Shown: positions 40,958-51,199, numbered from the stretch's first letter. The stretch is 64,000 nucleotides of DNA from Bacillus sp. Y1 (GCF_003586445.1 NZ_CP030028.1:1378501-1442500), one strand, 5' to 3'. A program made the numbers and translations. The notes: a model not told the origin generated them from the letters alone.

Positions 40958-43251
40958 TGGCAACTTTAGAAAAAGAATTACAAGCAATGGGTTTGCCTGA
41001 ACAATTAGCTACATTTGAATCTGGGAATGAAATGGCCGCTATGGCAGCAGCTCAAATCAACTATCATTTAATGGGATACTTTCCTATTACCCCATCAACA
41101 GAGGTAGCACAGTATTTAGATCAGATGAAAGCTCGTGGGGAGCATAATATAAAATTGATTGCAGCGGATGGAGAGCACGGTTCTGCTGGTATTTGTTACG
41201 GAGCTGCTGTAACAGGTGCACGTGTGTTTAATGCGACAAGTGCAAATGGATTAATGTATATGCTTGAACAACTTCCGGTTCAATCTGGCACAAGATTTCC
41301 GATGGTTATGAATCTAGTTACTAGATCTATTAGTGGACCGTTAGATATAAGAGGAGATCACTCAGATTTATATTTTGCGTTAAATACGGGCTGGGTGATA
41401 TTAACGGCAAAAACGCCTCAAGCAGTATATGATATGAACATAATGGCTCTAAAAATAGCTGAGCATTCAAAGGTCAGATTACCGGTTATAGTCGCTTATG
41501 ATGGCTTCTTTACTTCTCATCAAAAGCGTAAGGTAAACTACTTTAAGGATCGCAAAGTGGTGCAGAATTTTGTAGGCGAATGTCCAACCGACTATCATTT
41601 TGCTCGAGATCCTAAAAAACCTGTCACTATCGGAGCACATATGAATGGTGACGATCTATTAAACAACCATTTCCAGCAATCGGAAGCAATGTATGCGGCT
41701 GGCGATGTTTTTAAAGAGGTAGCCGAGCAGTACAAAAAGATATCAGGTAGGGAATATCCCGTACTTGACTTGTACGGAATGGAGGATGCAGAAGTTGCTT
41801 TATTCTTATTAAATTCTGCGGCAGAATCTGCAAAGGATGTAGTAGACCAGCTGCGAGCTAAAGGAATAAAAGCTGGAGTAATTAGCCCAAATATTATTCG
41901 TCCATTCCCTTCTGAACAGATTCGTCAGGCACTGAAAGATGTAAAAGCACTTTTAATAGGTGAACGAGCAGATTCCTATGGAGCAAACGGACCAAACCTC
42001 ACTCATGAGGTGAAATCTGCCTTACAGGAGGATAAAGAAAATCAAACACTCGTATTAAGTCGTGTTTTCGGACTTGGAGGAAAGGACTTTTACGCGGATG
42101 ATGCGGCGAAGTTCTTTGAGCTTGCCCTTGATGCAAAGGAAAAAGGGTATGTTGAGAAAGCATTTGATTACTATGGTCATGTGCCTGGTGAAGTTGAAAA
42201 TGTGCTGAAACCAGTTATAGAACCTCAGTATGGAGATGCATTCAAAACGGGGTTAATTGAAGTGAAACAAGATGAAGAAACGAAAAAGCTCAAGGTGAAA
42301 ATTCCGCCTTTACGAGCTTTGACGACAAAGCCAAAGAGACTAGCATCAGGACATGGTGCATGTCCTGGTTGTGGAATCTTCCCAGGACTCGAGCTATTCT
42401 TTAAAGGAATAGAAGGGGATGTGGTGGTTTTATTCCAGACAGGCTGTGCGTATGTTGTCACAACTGCGTATCCACATTCATCTCATAAGCAAACCATGAT
42501 TCATAATTTATTCCAAAATGGTCCTGCAACTTTATCAGGAACACTTGAAGCATTTTTAGAGTTAAAGGAAAGAGGAGAAGTACCGGTTTCAGATGATGTC
42601 ACGTATGTGATGATTACTGGTGACGGTGGGATGGACATCGGTATGGGTTCTGCAATTGGAACGGCCTTAAGAAATCATAAACTGATTATGCTTGAGTATG
42701 ATAATGAAGGATATATGAATACTGGGTCACAAATGTCTTATTCTACTCCAATGGGACATATGACAAGCACAACCAATGTAGGGAAAGCACAGCAAGGAAA
42801 GGCATTCCATCATAAAGATACAGCACAAATAATGGCTTCTACAAATATTCCGTATGTGTTTACTGGTACGGAAGCATTTCCACAAGACTTGATTAAAAAA
42901 GCGGCAAAAGCTCAGTGGTATGCCCAAAACGTGGGAACGGTTTATGGAAAGATCTTAATTACTTGCCCATTAAACTGGAAGTCTGAGGAAAGATTTGGTC
43001 AAACTATTATGGAAGCAGCTGTAAATTCATGTTTCTTTCCTCTATATGAAGTGGAACAAGGGGAAACGACCATTACGTACAATCCGGAAGATAAGAAAAA
43101 GCGTATCCCTTTGTCGGATTGGTTAGCCTACATGGGTAAAACCAAACACTTACTGAAAGAAGAAAACAAACCAATGCTTGATGATTTTGGTAAGGAAATA
43201 GAAGCGAGATGGCAACGTCTGAAGGCCAAGCACGAAAATCCATTATTATAA
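40957..43251 (+). CDS. 2-oxoacid:ferredoxin oxidoreductase, fused alpha/beta subunits
   Basis: The 764-residue protein contains an alpha part (PITPSTEVAQYLDQMKARGE, SANGLMYMLEQLPVQSGTRFP; about residues 20-440) and a beta part with GHGACPGCGIFPGLE and the TPP-binding GDGGMDIGMGSAIG...NEGYMNTG. It oxidatively decarboxylates a 2-oxoacid such as pyruvate, 2-oxoglutarate or a branched-chain/aryl acid, giving an acyl-CoA and reduced ferredoxin. Fused alpha/beta with a gamma/ferredoxin partner forms a complete enzyme. Pyruvate is possible, but substrate residues cannot be judged here. Confidence 0.92.
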   Translation: MATLEKELQAMGLPEQLATFESGNEMAAMAAAQINYHLMGYFPITPSTEVAQYLDQMKARGEHNIKLIAADGEHGSAGICYGAAVTGARVFNATSANGLMYMLEQLPVQSGTRFPMVMNLVTRSISGPLDIRGDHSDLYFALNTGWVILTAKTPQAVYDMNIMALKIAEHSKVRLPVIVAYDGFFTSHQKRKVNYFKDRKVVQNFVGECPTDYHFARDPKKPVTIGAHMNGDDLLNNHFQQSEAMYAAGDVFKEVAEQYKKISGREYPVLDLYGMEDAEVALFLLNSAAESAKDVVDQLRAKGIKAGVISPNIIRPFPSEQIRQALKDVKALLIGERADSYGANGPNLTHEVKSALQEDKENQTLVLSRVFGLGGKDFYADDAAKFFELALDAKEKGYVEKAFDYYGHVPGEVENVLKPVIEPQYGDAFKTGLIEVKQDEETKKLKVKIPPLRALTTKPKRLASGHGACPGCGIFPGLELFFKGIEGDVVVLFQTGCAYVVTTAYPHSSHKQTMIHNLFQNGPATLSGTLEAFLELKERGEVPVSDDVTYVMITGDGGMDIGMGSAIGTALRNHKLIMLEYDNEGYMNTGSQMSYSTPMGHMTSTTNVGKAQQGKAFHHKDTAQIMASTNIPYVFTGTEAFPQDLIKKAAKAQWYAQNVGTVYGKILITCPLNWKSEERFGQTIMEAAVNSCFFPLYEVEQGETTITYNPEDKKKRIPLSDWLAYMGKTKHLLKEENKPMLDDFGKEIEARWQRLKAKHENPLL

Positions 43252-43254
43252 TAG

Positions 43255-43290
43255 GAAGGAGCAAAGTTAACTACTTTGCTCCTTTTACTT
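43255..43290 (+). terminator. Terminator of the oxidoreductase operon
   Basis: AAGGAGCAAAGT-TAACT-ACTTTGCTCCTTTT. Confidence 0.92.
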
Positions 43291-43379
43291 TTAGGTTCGA
43301 AATATTTTTACAATTTGTATTTCAAATTCAAAGTTTCTTTATTATAATGAGTAAAAGTAACTGTATATAGGAAAATAGA

Positions 43380-43400
43380 CTTGTTAGATTATCTAACAAG
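43380..43400. promoter_or_regulatory. Perfect TnrA/GlnR site in the chemoreceptor leader
   Basis: TGTTAGATTATCTAACA (43382-43398) is identical to the amt site and extends here to perfect ten-base arms (43380-43400). A TATAAT at 43343-43348 puts its centre near +35, so binding would block rather than activate. The site ends 26 bases before the ATG. Confidence 0.8.
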
Positions 43401-43424
43401 AACAGGACAAACGGGGGGTATAAC

Positions 43425-45230
43425 ATGTTTAGGGTAAAAAACCGACTCTTAAGTTTATTAAAGCGAAAAAGGACATCAAGTAATAATAGGAATAGATATA
43501 GCTTTCAATTTCCTTCAAGATTTCCTCTTAAAAGTAGGTGGGATTCATTAAGACTAGGGCAAAAATACGGAGCAGCTCTTGTGTTAATGCTTATTTTGTT
43601 TACTGCCTCAACAACCATATCATTTACCCTTTTAACATTAGCAAACAAACAAATGGAGAATGTAAAGGCAGCTGGTGAAAAGGCAGTCATGATCTCTGAA
43701 GCTAGCGCTATTTTTCATCAAAAGAACAGCATGATTGGTACTTACATAGTGGATACAAAATCTAGACATGTTGATCAGTTTAACGAGATATCAAAGGAAT
43801 TTGATCAACTAAAAAAAGAAATTCAACCAGCTTTACAATCAGAAAAAACCCAAACAATCTTCTCAGAAATTGATAAAAATGATCAGAAAATCACTGATCT
43901 TTTTACTGATGTAATTGTTACCGAACTGCAAGCAGGGAACGAGTATAAGTACCGTCTTGGTAAGTTGCAGGTAGATAATATTGTTTATGAGACAGTCGTA
44001 AGACTTAATGATCTTTCGGAAGAATTAAAAAAGGAATCCTCCAATTCAGTTTCAACTGCAAAAGCTAGTTTAACCACTGTGTTGGTGGTGCTAGTTATTT
44101 CTATTATCGTATCTGCTGCAATAGGTATTATTACTATTCTTCTTGTATCAAGAGCAATCTCAAGTAGATTAAATCAAATAGTGGAAGTTGCAAATGAAAT
44201 TTCAAATGGAAATCTAGATGTTGAATTGGTTCAGACAAACGACAAGGATGAAATTACAGATTTAAGTAAAGCGATAGACACGATGAAAAACCAGCTACGA
44301 TCCATGATTCAAGAGATTAGTGCTGTTTCTTCGGCGGTAAATGACAGGAGTGGTGAATTAACACTTGCTTCTTTGGAAGTAAAGGCAGCTAGCCAGCAGG
44401 TGGCCTCTACTATGGAAGAATTATCTGCAGGAGCCGAAGAGCAAGCACACTCTTCTTCAACGCTGGCAGAAATGATGGATGTCTACTTAACAAAGGTAGA
44501 TCAGGCAACCAATAGTGGGACAGTGATAAAAGATTCCTCTAATCATGTACTAAGCTTGACCAATCAAGGTCATGATTTAATGCAGACATCTCAGGCACAG
44601 ATGAAGACGATTAATGAGATTATGAATTCTTCTGTGGAAAAGGTTCAAGGATTAAATGAGAGAACAAAGAAGATTAACTCGCTTGTCAAAGTAATACAAG
44701 ATATTGCATCGCAAACCAATTTACTTGCATTAAATGCAGCCATTGAGGCGGCGAGGGCAGGCGAACATGGAAGAGGGTTTGCAGTTGTTGCAGATGAGGT
44801 TCGTAAATTAGCAGAACAAGTAACTCTTTCAGTAGGAGATATTACTAATATCGTGAGTGGCATTCAAGTGGAATCAAATGACGTGGTGAACTCCTTAAAG
44901 GACGGGTATGAACAAGTGGAGAGAGGTACACAGCAAATTAATGTTACTGGTGAGACGTTTAATAGAATTTATCATTCGGTGAATGAGATGTCCACACATG
45001 TTAAAGAGATATCTACGAGCTTGGATGAAATTTCCTCACAAACGATATATATGAATAAGTCTATTGAATCAATTGTGTCTGTTTCACAAGAATCGGCAGC
45101 AGGAATTGAAGAAACAAGCGCCTCAGTACTTCAAACGAACGAGTCTATGGAAGGGATATCAGACAATATCCAATCATTATCTGAACTTGCAGACCAGTTA
45201 AATGCGATGGTTTCTAATTTTAAGATATAG
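43425..45230 (+). CDS. Methyl-accepting chemotaxis protein
   Basis: The 601-residue receptor has a basic N-terminal tail of about 45 residues, two membrane helices (about 47-70 and 215-240) around a four-helix sensor, a HAMP domain and a signalling domain with the invariant hairpin [36 protein letters not shown]. It signals to CheA/CheW. The N-terminal tail before the first helix is longer than usual. The ligand is unknown. The ribosome binding site GGGGGG precedes ATG 43425. A perfect nitrogen-regulator site in the leader links it to nitrogen status. Confidence 0.93.
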   Translation: MFRVKNRLLSLLKRKRTSSNNRNRYSFQFPSRFPLKSRWDSLRLGQKYGAALVLMLILFTASTTISFTLLTLANKQMENVKAAGEKAVMISEASAIFHQKNSMIGTYIVDTKSRHVDQFNEISKEFDQLKKEIQPALQSEKTQTIFSEIDKNDQKITDLFTDVIVTELQAGNEYKYRLGKLQVDNIVYETVVRLNDLSEELKKESSNSVSTAKASLTTVLVVLVISIIVSAAIGIITILLVSRAISSRLNQIVEVANEISNGNLDVELVQTNDKDEITDLSKAIDTMKNQLRSMIQEISAVSSAVNDRSGELTLASLEVKAASQQVASTMEELSAGAEEQAHSSSTLAEMMDVYLTKVDQATNSGTVIKDSSNHVLSLTNQGHDLMQTSQAQMKTINEIMNSSVEKVQGLNERTKKINSLVKVIQDIASQTNLLALNAAIEAARAGEHGRGFAVVADEVRKLAEQVTLSVGDITNIVSGIQVESNDVVNSLKDGYEQVERGTQQINVTGETFNRIYHSVNEMSTHVKEISTSLDEISSQTIYMNKSIESIVSVSQESAAGIEETSASVLQTNESMEGISDNIQSLSELADQLNAMVSNFKI

Positions 45231-45247
45231 AACTGAGAAAAAATGAA

Positions 45248-45283
45248 AAAGTTCGCTTTCATTAGAAAGCGTTCTTTTTTCCT
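45248..45283 (+). terminator. Terminator after the chemoreceptor gene
   Basis: AAGTTCGCTTTC-ATTA-GAAAGCGTTCTTTTTT. Confidence 0.88.
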
Positions 45284-45348
45284 ATAGAGGAGTTTTAGGA
45301 ATAGTGTAGAATTCATAATTAAGAAGTTCCTTTATAAGGAGAGATACC

Positions 45349-46815
45349 GTGAATACGTTCCTTTCAAGTATAGGTATGGAGAATGTGCGAATCAATCAAA
45401 TGAGAAAAAATAATATAGAGATACCAATTGAAGATCTGTTTAAATCATTTTTTATAGAATCTCTTGATGCGATTATATTTTGGAATGAAAATATGAGTAT
45501 CATTGACGCAAACGATGCAGCCTGTCGCTTATTTGAATGTAGCCTTGATATATTAAAGCAATATCCAATTGATGCTTTTGTGTACGAAAAGGATGAAAAA
45601 TATCATACCATCATACAGGACTTAAACAGAAGGGGTTCCATTCGAGACGAATTACTATTTCAAATGTACAATGGTCAAATGAAATATCTTGAGTTTTCTA
45701 CCAAGCTTTTTGTCGTTGATGGATATCATATGACCATTTTTAGAAATGTGACTGAACGGTATCAAATGGAAAAAAAACTAAGAGAGAGTGAGCAAAAATT
45801 CCGAAAGATTTTTGAAGGCTCTCTTGACGGAATGTTATTATGGGATGAAAATCAAAGAATTATTGATGTGAATCCTGCCGGTGAAAAGTACTTGAAAGCA
45901 ACTAAATATGAAGTTGTCGGAAAAACAATGCGTGATTTGCTGATCAATAGTCATTTCCCAGATGACGAGTTAAATGAAGTTATGAAAAATCTCATGATTG
46001 AAGGTCATGCAACAGGTACGTTAACATTAACGACAAGAAGTGGGAAGACTTTGCATTATGAATATTCCACGAAGCAAAATGTAGTAAGCAACCTAAGTTT
46101 AACAACCTTCAGGGATGTTACGGAAAAGCTTGAAATGGAGGCAAATCTTCATAAATCTGATACCCTTAGTGTAATCGGTCAGTTGGCAGCTGGAGTTGCA
46201 CATGAAATTCGTAATCCGATGACTGCATTGAAAGGGTTTATTCAGCTTTTAGAAGACTCTAGTGAAGGAAAGCATTCCATGTATTTTGATGTGATTTCTA
46301 CAGAACTGAATCGTATTGACGCGATTATAAATGAATTTTTAATTTTAGCAAAACCACAAGCGATTAAATTTGTGGAGCATAGTATTACTCAGATCATGTC
46401 TGAAACGGTCAATCTATTAAGTGCACAAGCTGTTTTGTACAATGTTCAGTTCCTCCTTCATTATGATGATGATTTACCAACATTAATCTGTGAACCTAAT
46501 CAGCTGAAAAAGGTCTTTATTAATATGATTAAAAATGGTATAGAAGTTATGCCGAGCGGTGGATTTATCACGATTTCAATGAATCAAACAACAGATAATC
46601 GGATACATATTTCCATAAAGGATGAAGGCTATGGCATACCGGAGGAAAAACTGAAAAAACTCGGTCAGCCGTTCTATACGACAAAGGAGAGGGGAACAGG
46701 CCTAGGTCTTATGGTTTCTTATCGGATTATAGAGGAGCACGAGGGTACGATTAAAGTTGAAAGTGAAGTTGGTAAAGGGACGGTTTTTCATGTGTATTTA
46801 CCATTAGGAAAATAA
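45349..46815 (+). CDS. PAS-PAS sensor histidine kinase (sporulation-kinase type)
   Basis: The 488-residue protein has no membrane segment. It contains two PAS domains (about residues 28-140 and 150-265), a HisKA domain with GVAHEIRNPMTALKGF (phospho-accepting His285) and an HATPase domain with N, G1 (DEGYGIPEEKL) and G2 (GTGLGLMVSY) boxes. This layout resembles soluble sporulation kinases KinA/KinE, which feed Spo0F. No response regulator is adjacent, as for such orphan kinases. The start is GTG 45349, with AAGGAGAG upstream. The input signal is unknown. Confidence 0.9.
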   Translation: MNTFLSSIGMENVRINQMRKNNIEIPIEDLFKSFFIESLDAIIFWNENMSIIDANDAACRLFECSLDILKQYPIDAFVYEKDEKYHTIIQDLNRRGSIRDELLFQMYNGQMKYLEFSTKLFVVDGYHMTIFRNVTERYQMEKKLRESEQKFRKIFEGSLDGMLLWDENQRIIDVNPAGEKYLKATKYEVVGKTMRDLLINSHFPDDELNEVMKNLMIEGHATGTLTLTTRSGKTLHYEYSTKQNVVSNLSLTTFRDVTEKLEMEANLHKSDTLSVIGQLAAGVAHEIRNPMTALKGFIQLLEDSSEGKHSMYFDVISTELNRIDAIINEFLILAKPQAIKFVEHSITQIMSETVNLLSAQAVLYNVQFLLHYDDDLPTLICEPNQLKKVFINMIKNGIEVMPSGGFITISMNQTTDNRIHISIKDEGYGIPEEKLKKLGQPFYTTKERGTGLGLMVSYRIIEEHEGTIKVESEVGKGTVFHVYLPLGK

Positions 46816-46829
46816 AGGTGGAGTCATGT

Positions 46830-47327
46830 ATGAATAGATTGTATGGAACCGTTGAATCGGAGTTAGGGACGATTTATATAGTAGTAGAAAATGGACTAGT
46901 ATCGGCCGTTCATATTGGAGATGAGGAATTTCAGAAGCACGAAAAAGGTCAGCAGCCGATCCTTTCACTTGAAAATGAACTGGTAAAAGAAGCTTTGCAG
47001 CAAATGGAGGACTACTTTTCAAAGAGAAGAAAGGACTTTAATTTGCCACTTCAGATGGAAGGTACTGAGTTTCAACGGTCTGTTTGGAAGGTCCTTCATT
47101 CGATTCCATTTGGGACAACATACAGCTATCAGGATGTAGCAGAAAAGATTGGAAATAGTAAAGCGGTTCGTGCGATCGGACAGGCGAATAAAGCAAATCG
47201 ACTTCCTATTATCATTCCATGCCATAGAGTTATAGGGAAAAATAAGAAGCTAACTGGGTATGCAGGAACACGTATAGATATAAAGGAAAAGCTCCTTACA
47301 TTAGAAGGAGCTGGCTTTAAACAATAG
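46830..47327 (+). CDS. ogt: Methylated-DNA-protein-cysteine methyltransferase
   Basis: The 165-residue protein has the O6-alkylguanine repair core: GTEFQRSVWKVLHSIPFGTTYSYQDVA, RAIGQANKANRLPIIIPCHRVIG with the alkyl-accepting cysteine in PCHRV, and GYAGTR. It removes O6-methyl groups from guanine by a one-time transfer. ATG 46830 is used because AAAGGTGGAG precedes it; a GTG at 46818 is within that site. It follows the kinase gene by only 14 bases and may be in the same transcript. Confidence 0.95.
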   Translation: MNRLYGTVESELGTIYIVVENGLVSAVHIGDEEFQKHEKGQQPILSLENELVKEALQQMEDYFSKRRKDFNLPLQMEGTEFQRSVWKVLHSIPFGTTYSYQDVAEKIGNSKAVRAIGQANKANRLPIIIPCHRVIGKNKKLTGYAGTRIDIKEKLLTLEGAGFKQ

Positions 47328-47334
47328 TAAGATT

Positions 47335-47368
47335 ACGAGTAGAGAATCCTTCTACTCGTATTTTTTTG
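47335..47368 (+). terminator. Terminator after ogt
   Basis: ACGAGTAGA-GAATCCT-TCTACTCGTATTTTTTT. The stem includes the mtnK stop codon on the other strand. Confidence 0.88.
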
Positions 47369-48539
47369 TGTGTAAAAATGTAACTAACTCTTCAATGGAT
47401 GTGAATTCATTACGCTTAAGAATGAATTCTCTACCTAACGCTAATGATTTTTCTTTCGCTGCAATTCGTTCCTTTTCATCCGATAGACCATCCAAGTCTG
47501 CTACATGGGCAAGACCGATTGTTCTTCTTATAAGTTCACAACCTGCAAAACCTACAGCATCCTGAAAGTATTTTTGTAGAGTAGTAGAAAGGAAACCGTC
47601 AATACGTGCAAATGGTTCTAAATTGTCATGTTCCCACAGGACTGAAAATTGATTTTGATATACATTCCAGAATGTTCTTACCTGGGAGTATATCGCATCG
47701 GATTTTTCTTCAAAGGCAATTGCTTGGAACAATAAATTGGCTATCACTTGACCGATATCAAAACCTACAGGACCAAAGTATGCAAATTCCGGGTCAATTA
47801 CTTTTGTTTCTTCCTTCGAAACAAATAAGCTGCCTGTATGAAGATCACCATGTAAAAGTGCTTCAGCTTCCGTTAAGAAGCTTTTTCTCAGTAAGGCTAC
47901 TTGAAGCTTTAACTCTGTATCATTCCATAGTTTTTCAACTGTTGAAGTGAGCTGTGGTTCAAAATCATTTGTCTCTGCATCAAAGTAAGGATCGGAGAAA
48001 ATTAGGTCCTCAGTAATTTTACATAATTCTGGGTTAATAAATTTTCCAACAAGCTCTTTCTTTTGTCCCTTATCCAACCCAAACTCCGATGTGAAAAAGG
48101 TTGTATTGGCTAAGTATGTGCCAAGATGACTTGCAAGCAGGGGATATTCGTTTCCGTCAATTAACCCTTTTCTTGCGATAGTCAAATGAGATAAATCTTC
48201 CATAATCGTGATAGCTAACACTTTGTTCGTATAATACACTTCAGGAACAAAATCTGGAGCATGCTTTTTAAATAGTTCTAATGCTTCTGCTTCAATAGTT
48301 GCTCTTTTTAAAGTGAGTGGCCATGACTCTCCTACTACTTTTGCATATGGAAGAGCTTGCTTTATAATGATGCCTTTTCCATCTTGATCTTTAATATGAA
48401 AAACTAAATTTAAGTTTCCATCTCCTATTTCTGTACACGACAGAGTACTATTTTCGGAGAATAAATTTTTCTCTTTTGCTAGTGAGATGGCTGTTTCTTC
48501 TGTTAATGGTTTATAAGTTTCTTTTACTACTGTTGACAT
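47352..48539 (-). CDS. mtnK: S-methyl-5-thioribose kinase
   Basis: The 395-residue kinase has the aminoglycoside-phosphotransferase-like fold: GDGNLNLVFHI, the phosphate/ATP lysine segment, catalytic HGDLHTGSLFV and metal-binding VIDPEFAYFGPVGFDIG. It phosphorylates methylthioribose in the methionine salvage pathway. AGGAGG precedes ATG. An S-box riboswitch and terminator lie directly upstream. In B. subtilis mtnA (isomerase) follows in the same operon; here mtnK is followed only by the convergent ogt, so mtnA must lie elsewhere. Confidence 0.96.
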   Translation of the reverse strand: MSTVVKETYKPLTEETAISLAKEKNLFSENSTLSCTEIGDGNLNLVFHIKDQDGKGIIIKQALPYAKVVGESWPLTLKRATIEAEALELFKKHAPDFVPEVYYTNKVLAITIMEDLSHLTIARKGLIDGNEYPLLASHLGTYLANTTFFTSEFGLDKGQKKELVGKFINPELCKITEDLIFSDPYFDAETNDFEPQLTSTVEKLWNDTELKLQVALLRKSFLTEAEALLHGDLHTGSLFVSKEETKVIDPEFAYFGPVGFDIGQVIANLLFQAIAFEEKSDAIYSQVRTFWNVYQNQFSVLWEHDNLEPFARIDGFLSTTLQKYFQDAVGFAGCELIRRTIGLAHVADLDGLSDEKERIAAKEKSLALGREFILKRNEFTSIEELVTFLHTKKYE

Positions 48540-48561
48540 AATGATTATCCTCCTATTGCAT

Positions 48562-48592
48562 AAAAAAACCTCTTTCTACTAGAAAGAGGTTT
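48562..48592 (-). terminator. Riboswitch-controlled terminator of mtnK
   Basis: Minus strand AAACCTCTTTCT-AGT-AGAAAGAGGTTTTTTT. Confidence 0.92.
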
Positions 48593-48610
48593 GAGGCTTT
48601 AGTCAACAAA

Positions 48611-48771
48611 CCTCTTATCTACCAGAAAGGAAATTTCTTTCTGTTGGAATTAGCACCGTGCCTTACGGATTTATCCGGCGCTAAAATTAATAGCGCCCCA
48701 TTTCACAATGGAATTACGGTCGGTTGCTGGGCTTCATCGGGCCAAATCCCTCTGCCTACTCTTGATAAGAG
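48611..48771 (-). ncRNA. SAM-I (S-box) riboswitch upstream of mtnK
   Basis: On the minus strand, CTCTTATC...GATAAGAGG closes the element, with AGAGTAGGCAGAGGGATTTG, GCCCGATGAAGCCCAGCAACCG and CACGGTGCTAATTCC inside. It has an extended P3 region rich in GGCGCTATTAA. With the terminator it fills the 300-base gap between mtnU and mtnK. Confidence 0.95.
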
Positions 48772-48839
48772 ATGTAATTTTCAGTTAATATTCACTGATC
48801 AGAATCATATCAGCATAGTGTTAAAGTTGTCAACAGTTT

Positions 48840-49616
48840 TTAATATAAGTCTGTCCGACGGTCTGAAAATATCGGAATCGTGTTGCGGACTTTCTTCACT
48901 TCTGCCAAATCAATTTGACCAGTAACAATAGATTCAAGTTCGTCTCCCTCTGCAATTACTTCTCCCCATGGATTAATAATCAATGAATGACCAGCAAATA
49001 CATTGTCGGGATCTGAGCCAGAACGATTGCATGCTATAACAAAGCATTGATTTTCAATAGCTCTAGCAATTAATAAAGATCTCCAATGGTTCAAACGAGG
49101 GAGAGGCCACTCAGCAACAACCACTATGGTCTCCGCTCCTTCTGTCGTATGAGCACGAATCCATTCAGGAAAGCGAATATCATAGCATATCAAACCTGCA
49201 AATAAGTGATTGTCGAGCGCAAATATCCCTTTTGTACTTCCTGATTGAAGATGTTCATGTTCGTTCATTAGTTTAAAAAGATGCGCTTTGCTGTATGTGG
49301 AAACAAGTTCTCCTTCGTTATTTATGACAAGTAGTGTGTTATACACACCGTTGTTTTCTTGAGAAGCAACAGATCCACCAACTATATGCACACGATGTTG
49401 TTTAGCTAATTTCTGCAAAAATTCAATGCTCTTTTTTGCTTCCACGTCTGCAAGAACATCGAGGCGGGTTAAGTCATAGCCTGTCGTCCATAACTCTGGA
49501 AGAATGACTAAGTCAGGTTTTTCAGCCATTGCTGACTCTATTAATCTTTCCGCTTTTTGAAAGTTTTCTTCTACATTTCCAAAGCTTATGTCCATCTGAA
49601 TACAAGAAACTCTCAT
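48840..49616 (-). CDS. mtnU: Omega-amidase / nitrilase-family hydrolase
   Basis: The 258-residue C-N hydrolase has the Glu-Lys-Cys triad: VILPELWTTGYD (Glu), YSKAHLFK (Lys) and GLICYDIRFPEW (Cys). Position beside mtnE and mtnK supports MtnU, which removes ammonia from 2-oxo-glutaramate/succinamate-type products of the glutamine-dependent transamination in methionine salvage. It has no own S-box; it is divergent from mtnE. Confidence 0.88.
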   Translation of the reverse strand: MRVSCIQMDISFGNVEENFQKAERLIESAMAEKPDLVILPELWTTGYDLTRLDVLADVEAKKSIEFLQKLAKQHRVHIVGGSVASQENNGVYNTLLVINNEGELVSTYSKAHLFKLMNEHEHLQSGSTKGIFALDNHLFAGLICYDIRFPEWIRAHTTEGAETIVVVAEWPLPRLNHWRSLLIARAIENQCFVIACNRSGSDPDNVFAGHSLIINPWGEVIAEGDELESIVTGQIDLAEVKKVRNTIPIFSDRRTDLY

Positions 49617-49745
49617 AAGAAACCACCTTTTCTAAAAAAATATTAGTAAAAATACTTTACAAGTTGTCATTTACGATATACATTTGTGACTAGTTTTTCA
49701 ATATAAAAATTGCCAATTACCCGAATATATAAAGTAGGTGGAAAA

Positions 49746-50921
49746 ATGATGATATATCCTCAATCAAAATTATTAAAAAGCTTACCTAAACAATTCTTCG
49801 CTTCACTTGTTGCAAAAGTAAATAAGCAGATCGGTGATGGGCATGATGTAATAAACCTTGGACAGGGAAACCCTGATCAACCGACAGCTTCACATATCGT
49901 AAAAGCCCTGCAAGTGGCAGCAGAGAATCCGAATAATCACAAATACTCTCCCTTCCAAGGCTTCGCATCATTAAAAGAGGCTGCTGCGACATTTTATAAA
50001 AGAGAATATAACGTAGATATCAATCCAGAGAAAGAAGTTGCCATCCTTTTCGGAGGAAAAGCTGGGCTTGTTGAAATCCCACAATGCCTATTAAACCCAG
50101 GTGAACATGTTCTCGTCCCCGATCCGGGTTATCCTGACTATTGGTCGGGAGTTGCTCTTGCACAAGCAGAAATGATTACGATGCCATTGAAGGAGGAAAA
50201 TCATTTTCTTCCCGATTATACGGCTCTAACAGATAGCGAGCTTGAAAAGGCTAAGCTTATGTTCTTAAATTATCCGAATAACCCGACAGGCGCAATAGCC
50301 AATGCTAATTTTTTTGAGGATACGGTTGAACTAGCTAAAGAGCACGAGATTTGTGTTGTTCATGATTTTGCATATGGAGCGATAGGCTTTAATGGTCATA
50401 AACCGATTAGTTTCCTACAAACAGAAGGTGCAAAAGACGTGGGGATTGAAATTTATACGTTATCTAAGACGTATAATATGGCTGGTTGGAGAGTAGGCTT
50501 TGCGGTTGGAAATGAAAGTGTCATTTCAGCCCTTAATTTGTTGCAAGACCATTTATATGTAAGTCTTTTTGGAGCTGTCCAAGAAGCGGCAGTTATAGCA
50601 TTAACTGAGTCTCAAAGTTGTGTTCGTGAGTTAAATGCATTGTACGAATCTAGAAGAGACGTCTTTATCGGAGGACTTCAAGAATTAGGTTGGAATGTCG
50701 TAGCTCCGGAGGGGTCATTTTTTGCATGGCTAAAGGTTCCTACCGGTTATACATCTGAACAATTTTCAGATCTATTACTAGAAAAAGCACATATTGCTGT
50801 TGCCCCTGGAGTTGGTTTTGGTACATGGGGAGAAGGCTATGTCCGAGTTGGGTTATTAACCTCGGAAGCACGTTTGCGAGAAGCGGTTGAAAGAATTTCA
50901 AAGCTCCAAATTTTTAGTTAA
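49746..50921 (+). CDS. mtnE: Methionine-salvage aminotransferase
   Basis: The 391-residue PLP-dependent class I aminotransferase has the lysine site TLSKTYNMAGWRVGFAVG, FLNYPNNPTGA and the RVGLL arginine. It makes methionine from 4-methylthio-2-oxobutanoate, probably with glutamine. ATG 49746 is chosen since TAGGTGG precedes it; an upstream in-frame start would add 12 residues. It sits between mtnU (divergent) and mtnW, the same neighbourhood as in B. subtilis. No S-box is seen directly before it. Confidence 0.92.
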   Translation: MMIYPQSKLLKSLPKQFFASLVAKVNKQIGDGHDVINLGQGNPDQPTASHIVKALQVAAENPNNHKYSPFQGFASLKEAAATFYKREYNVDINPEKEVAILFGGKAGLVEIPQCLLNPGEHVLVPDPGYPDYWSGVALAQAEMITMPLKEENHFLPDYTALTDSELEKAKLMFLNYPNNPTGAIANANFFEDTVELAKEHEICVVHDFAYGAIGFNGHKPISFLQTEGAKDVGIEIYTLSKTYNMAGWRVGFAVGNESVISALNLLQDHLYVSLFGAVQEAAVIALTESQSCVRELNALYESRRDVFIGGLQELGWNVVAPEGSFFAWLKVPTGYTSEQFSDLLLEKAHIAVAPGVGFGTWGEGYVRVGLLTSEARLREAVERISKLQIFS

Positions 50922-51005
50922 TGTATTGACAGTCGAAATAAATTCTGGAATAATCAAAATCAATTGAAAGTATAAACAATAATTCCATAATGAAAACATT
51001 CGTTT

Positions 51006-51111
51006 TCTTATCAAGAGCAGGTGGAGGGACGAGCCCGACGAAGCCCGGCAACCGACTTACATGTTTTGTAAGCACGGTGCTAATTCTTGCAGCAAAGGCT
51101 GATAGATAAGG
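51006..51111 (+). ncRNA. SAM-I (S-box) riboswitch upstream of mtnWXBD
   Basis: CTTATC/GATAAG closes the element, with AAGAGCAGGTGGAGGGACGA, GCCCGACGAAGCCCGGCAACC and CACGGTGCTAATTCTTGC in order. A terminator follows before mtnW. Confidence 0.95.
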
Positions 51112-51130
51112 AGATGTTAGTTTACGATAC

Positions 51131-51163
51131 TAACCTCTTCCTGATGACAAGAAGAGGTTTTTT
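51131..51163 (+). terminator. Riboswitch-controlled terminator of mtnW
   Basis: AACCTCTTC-CTGATGACAA-GAAGAGGTTTTTT between the S-box and mtnW. Confidence 0.92.
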
Positions 51164-51199
51164 ATGTATATGCGTATAGAAGAGAAAGGACGAAAGCAA

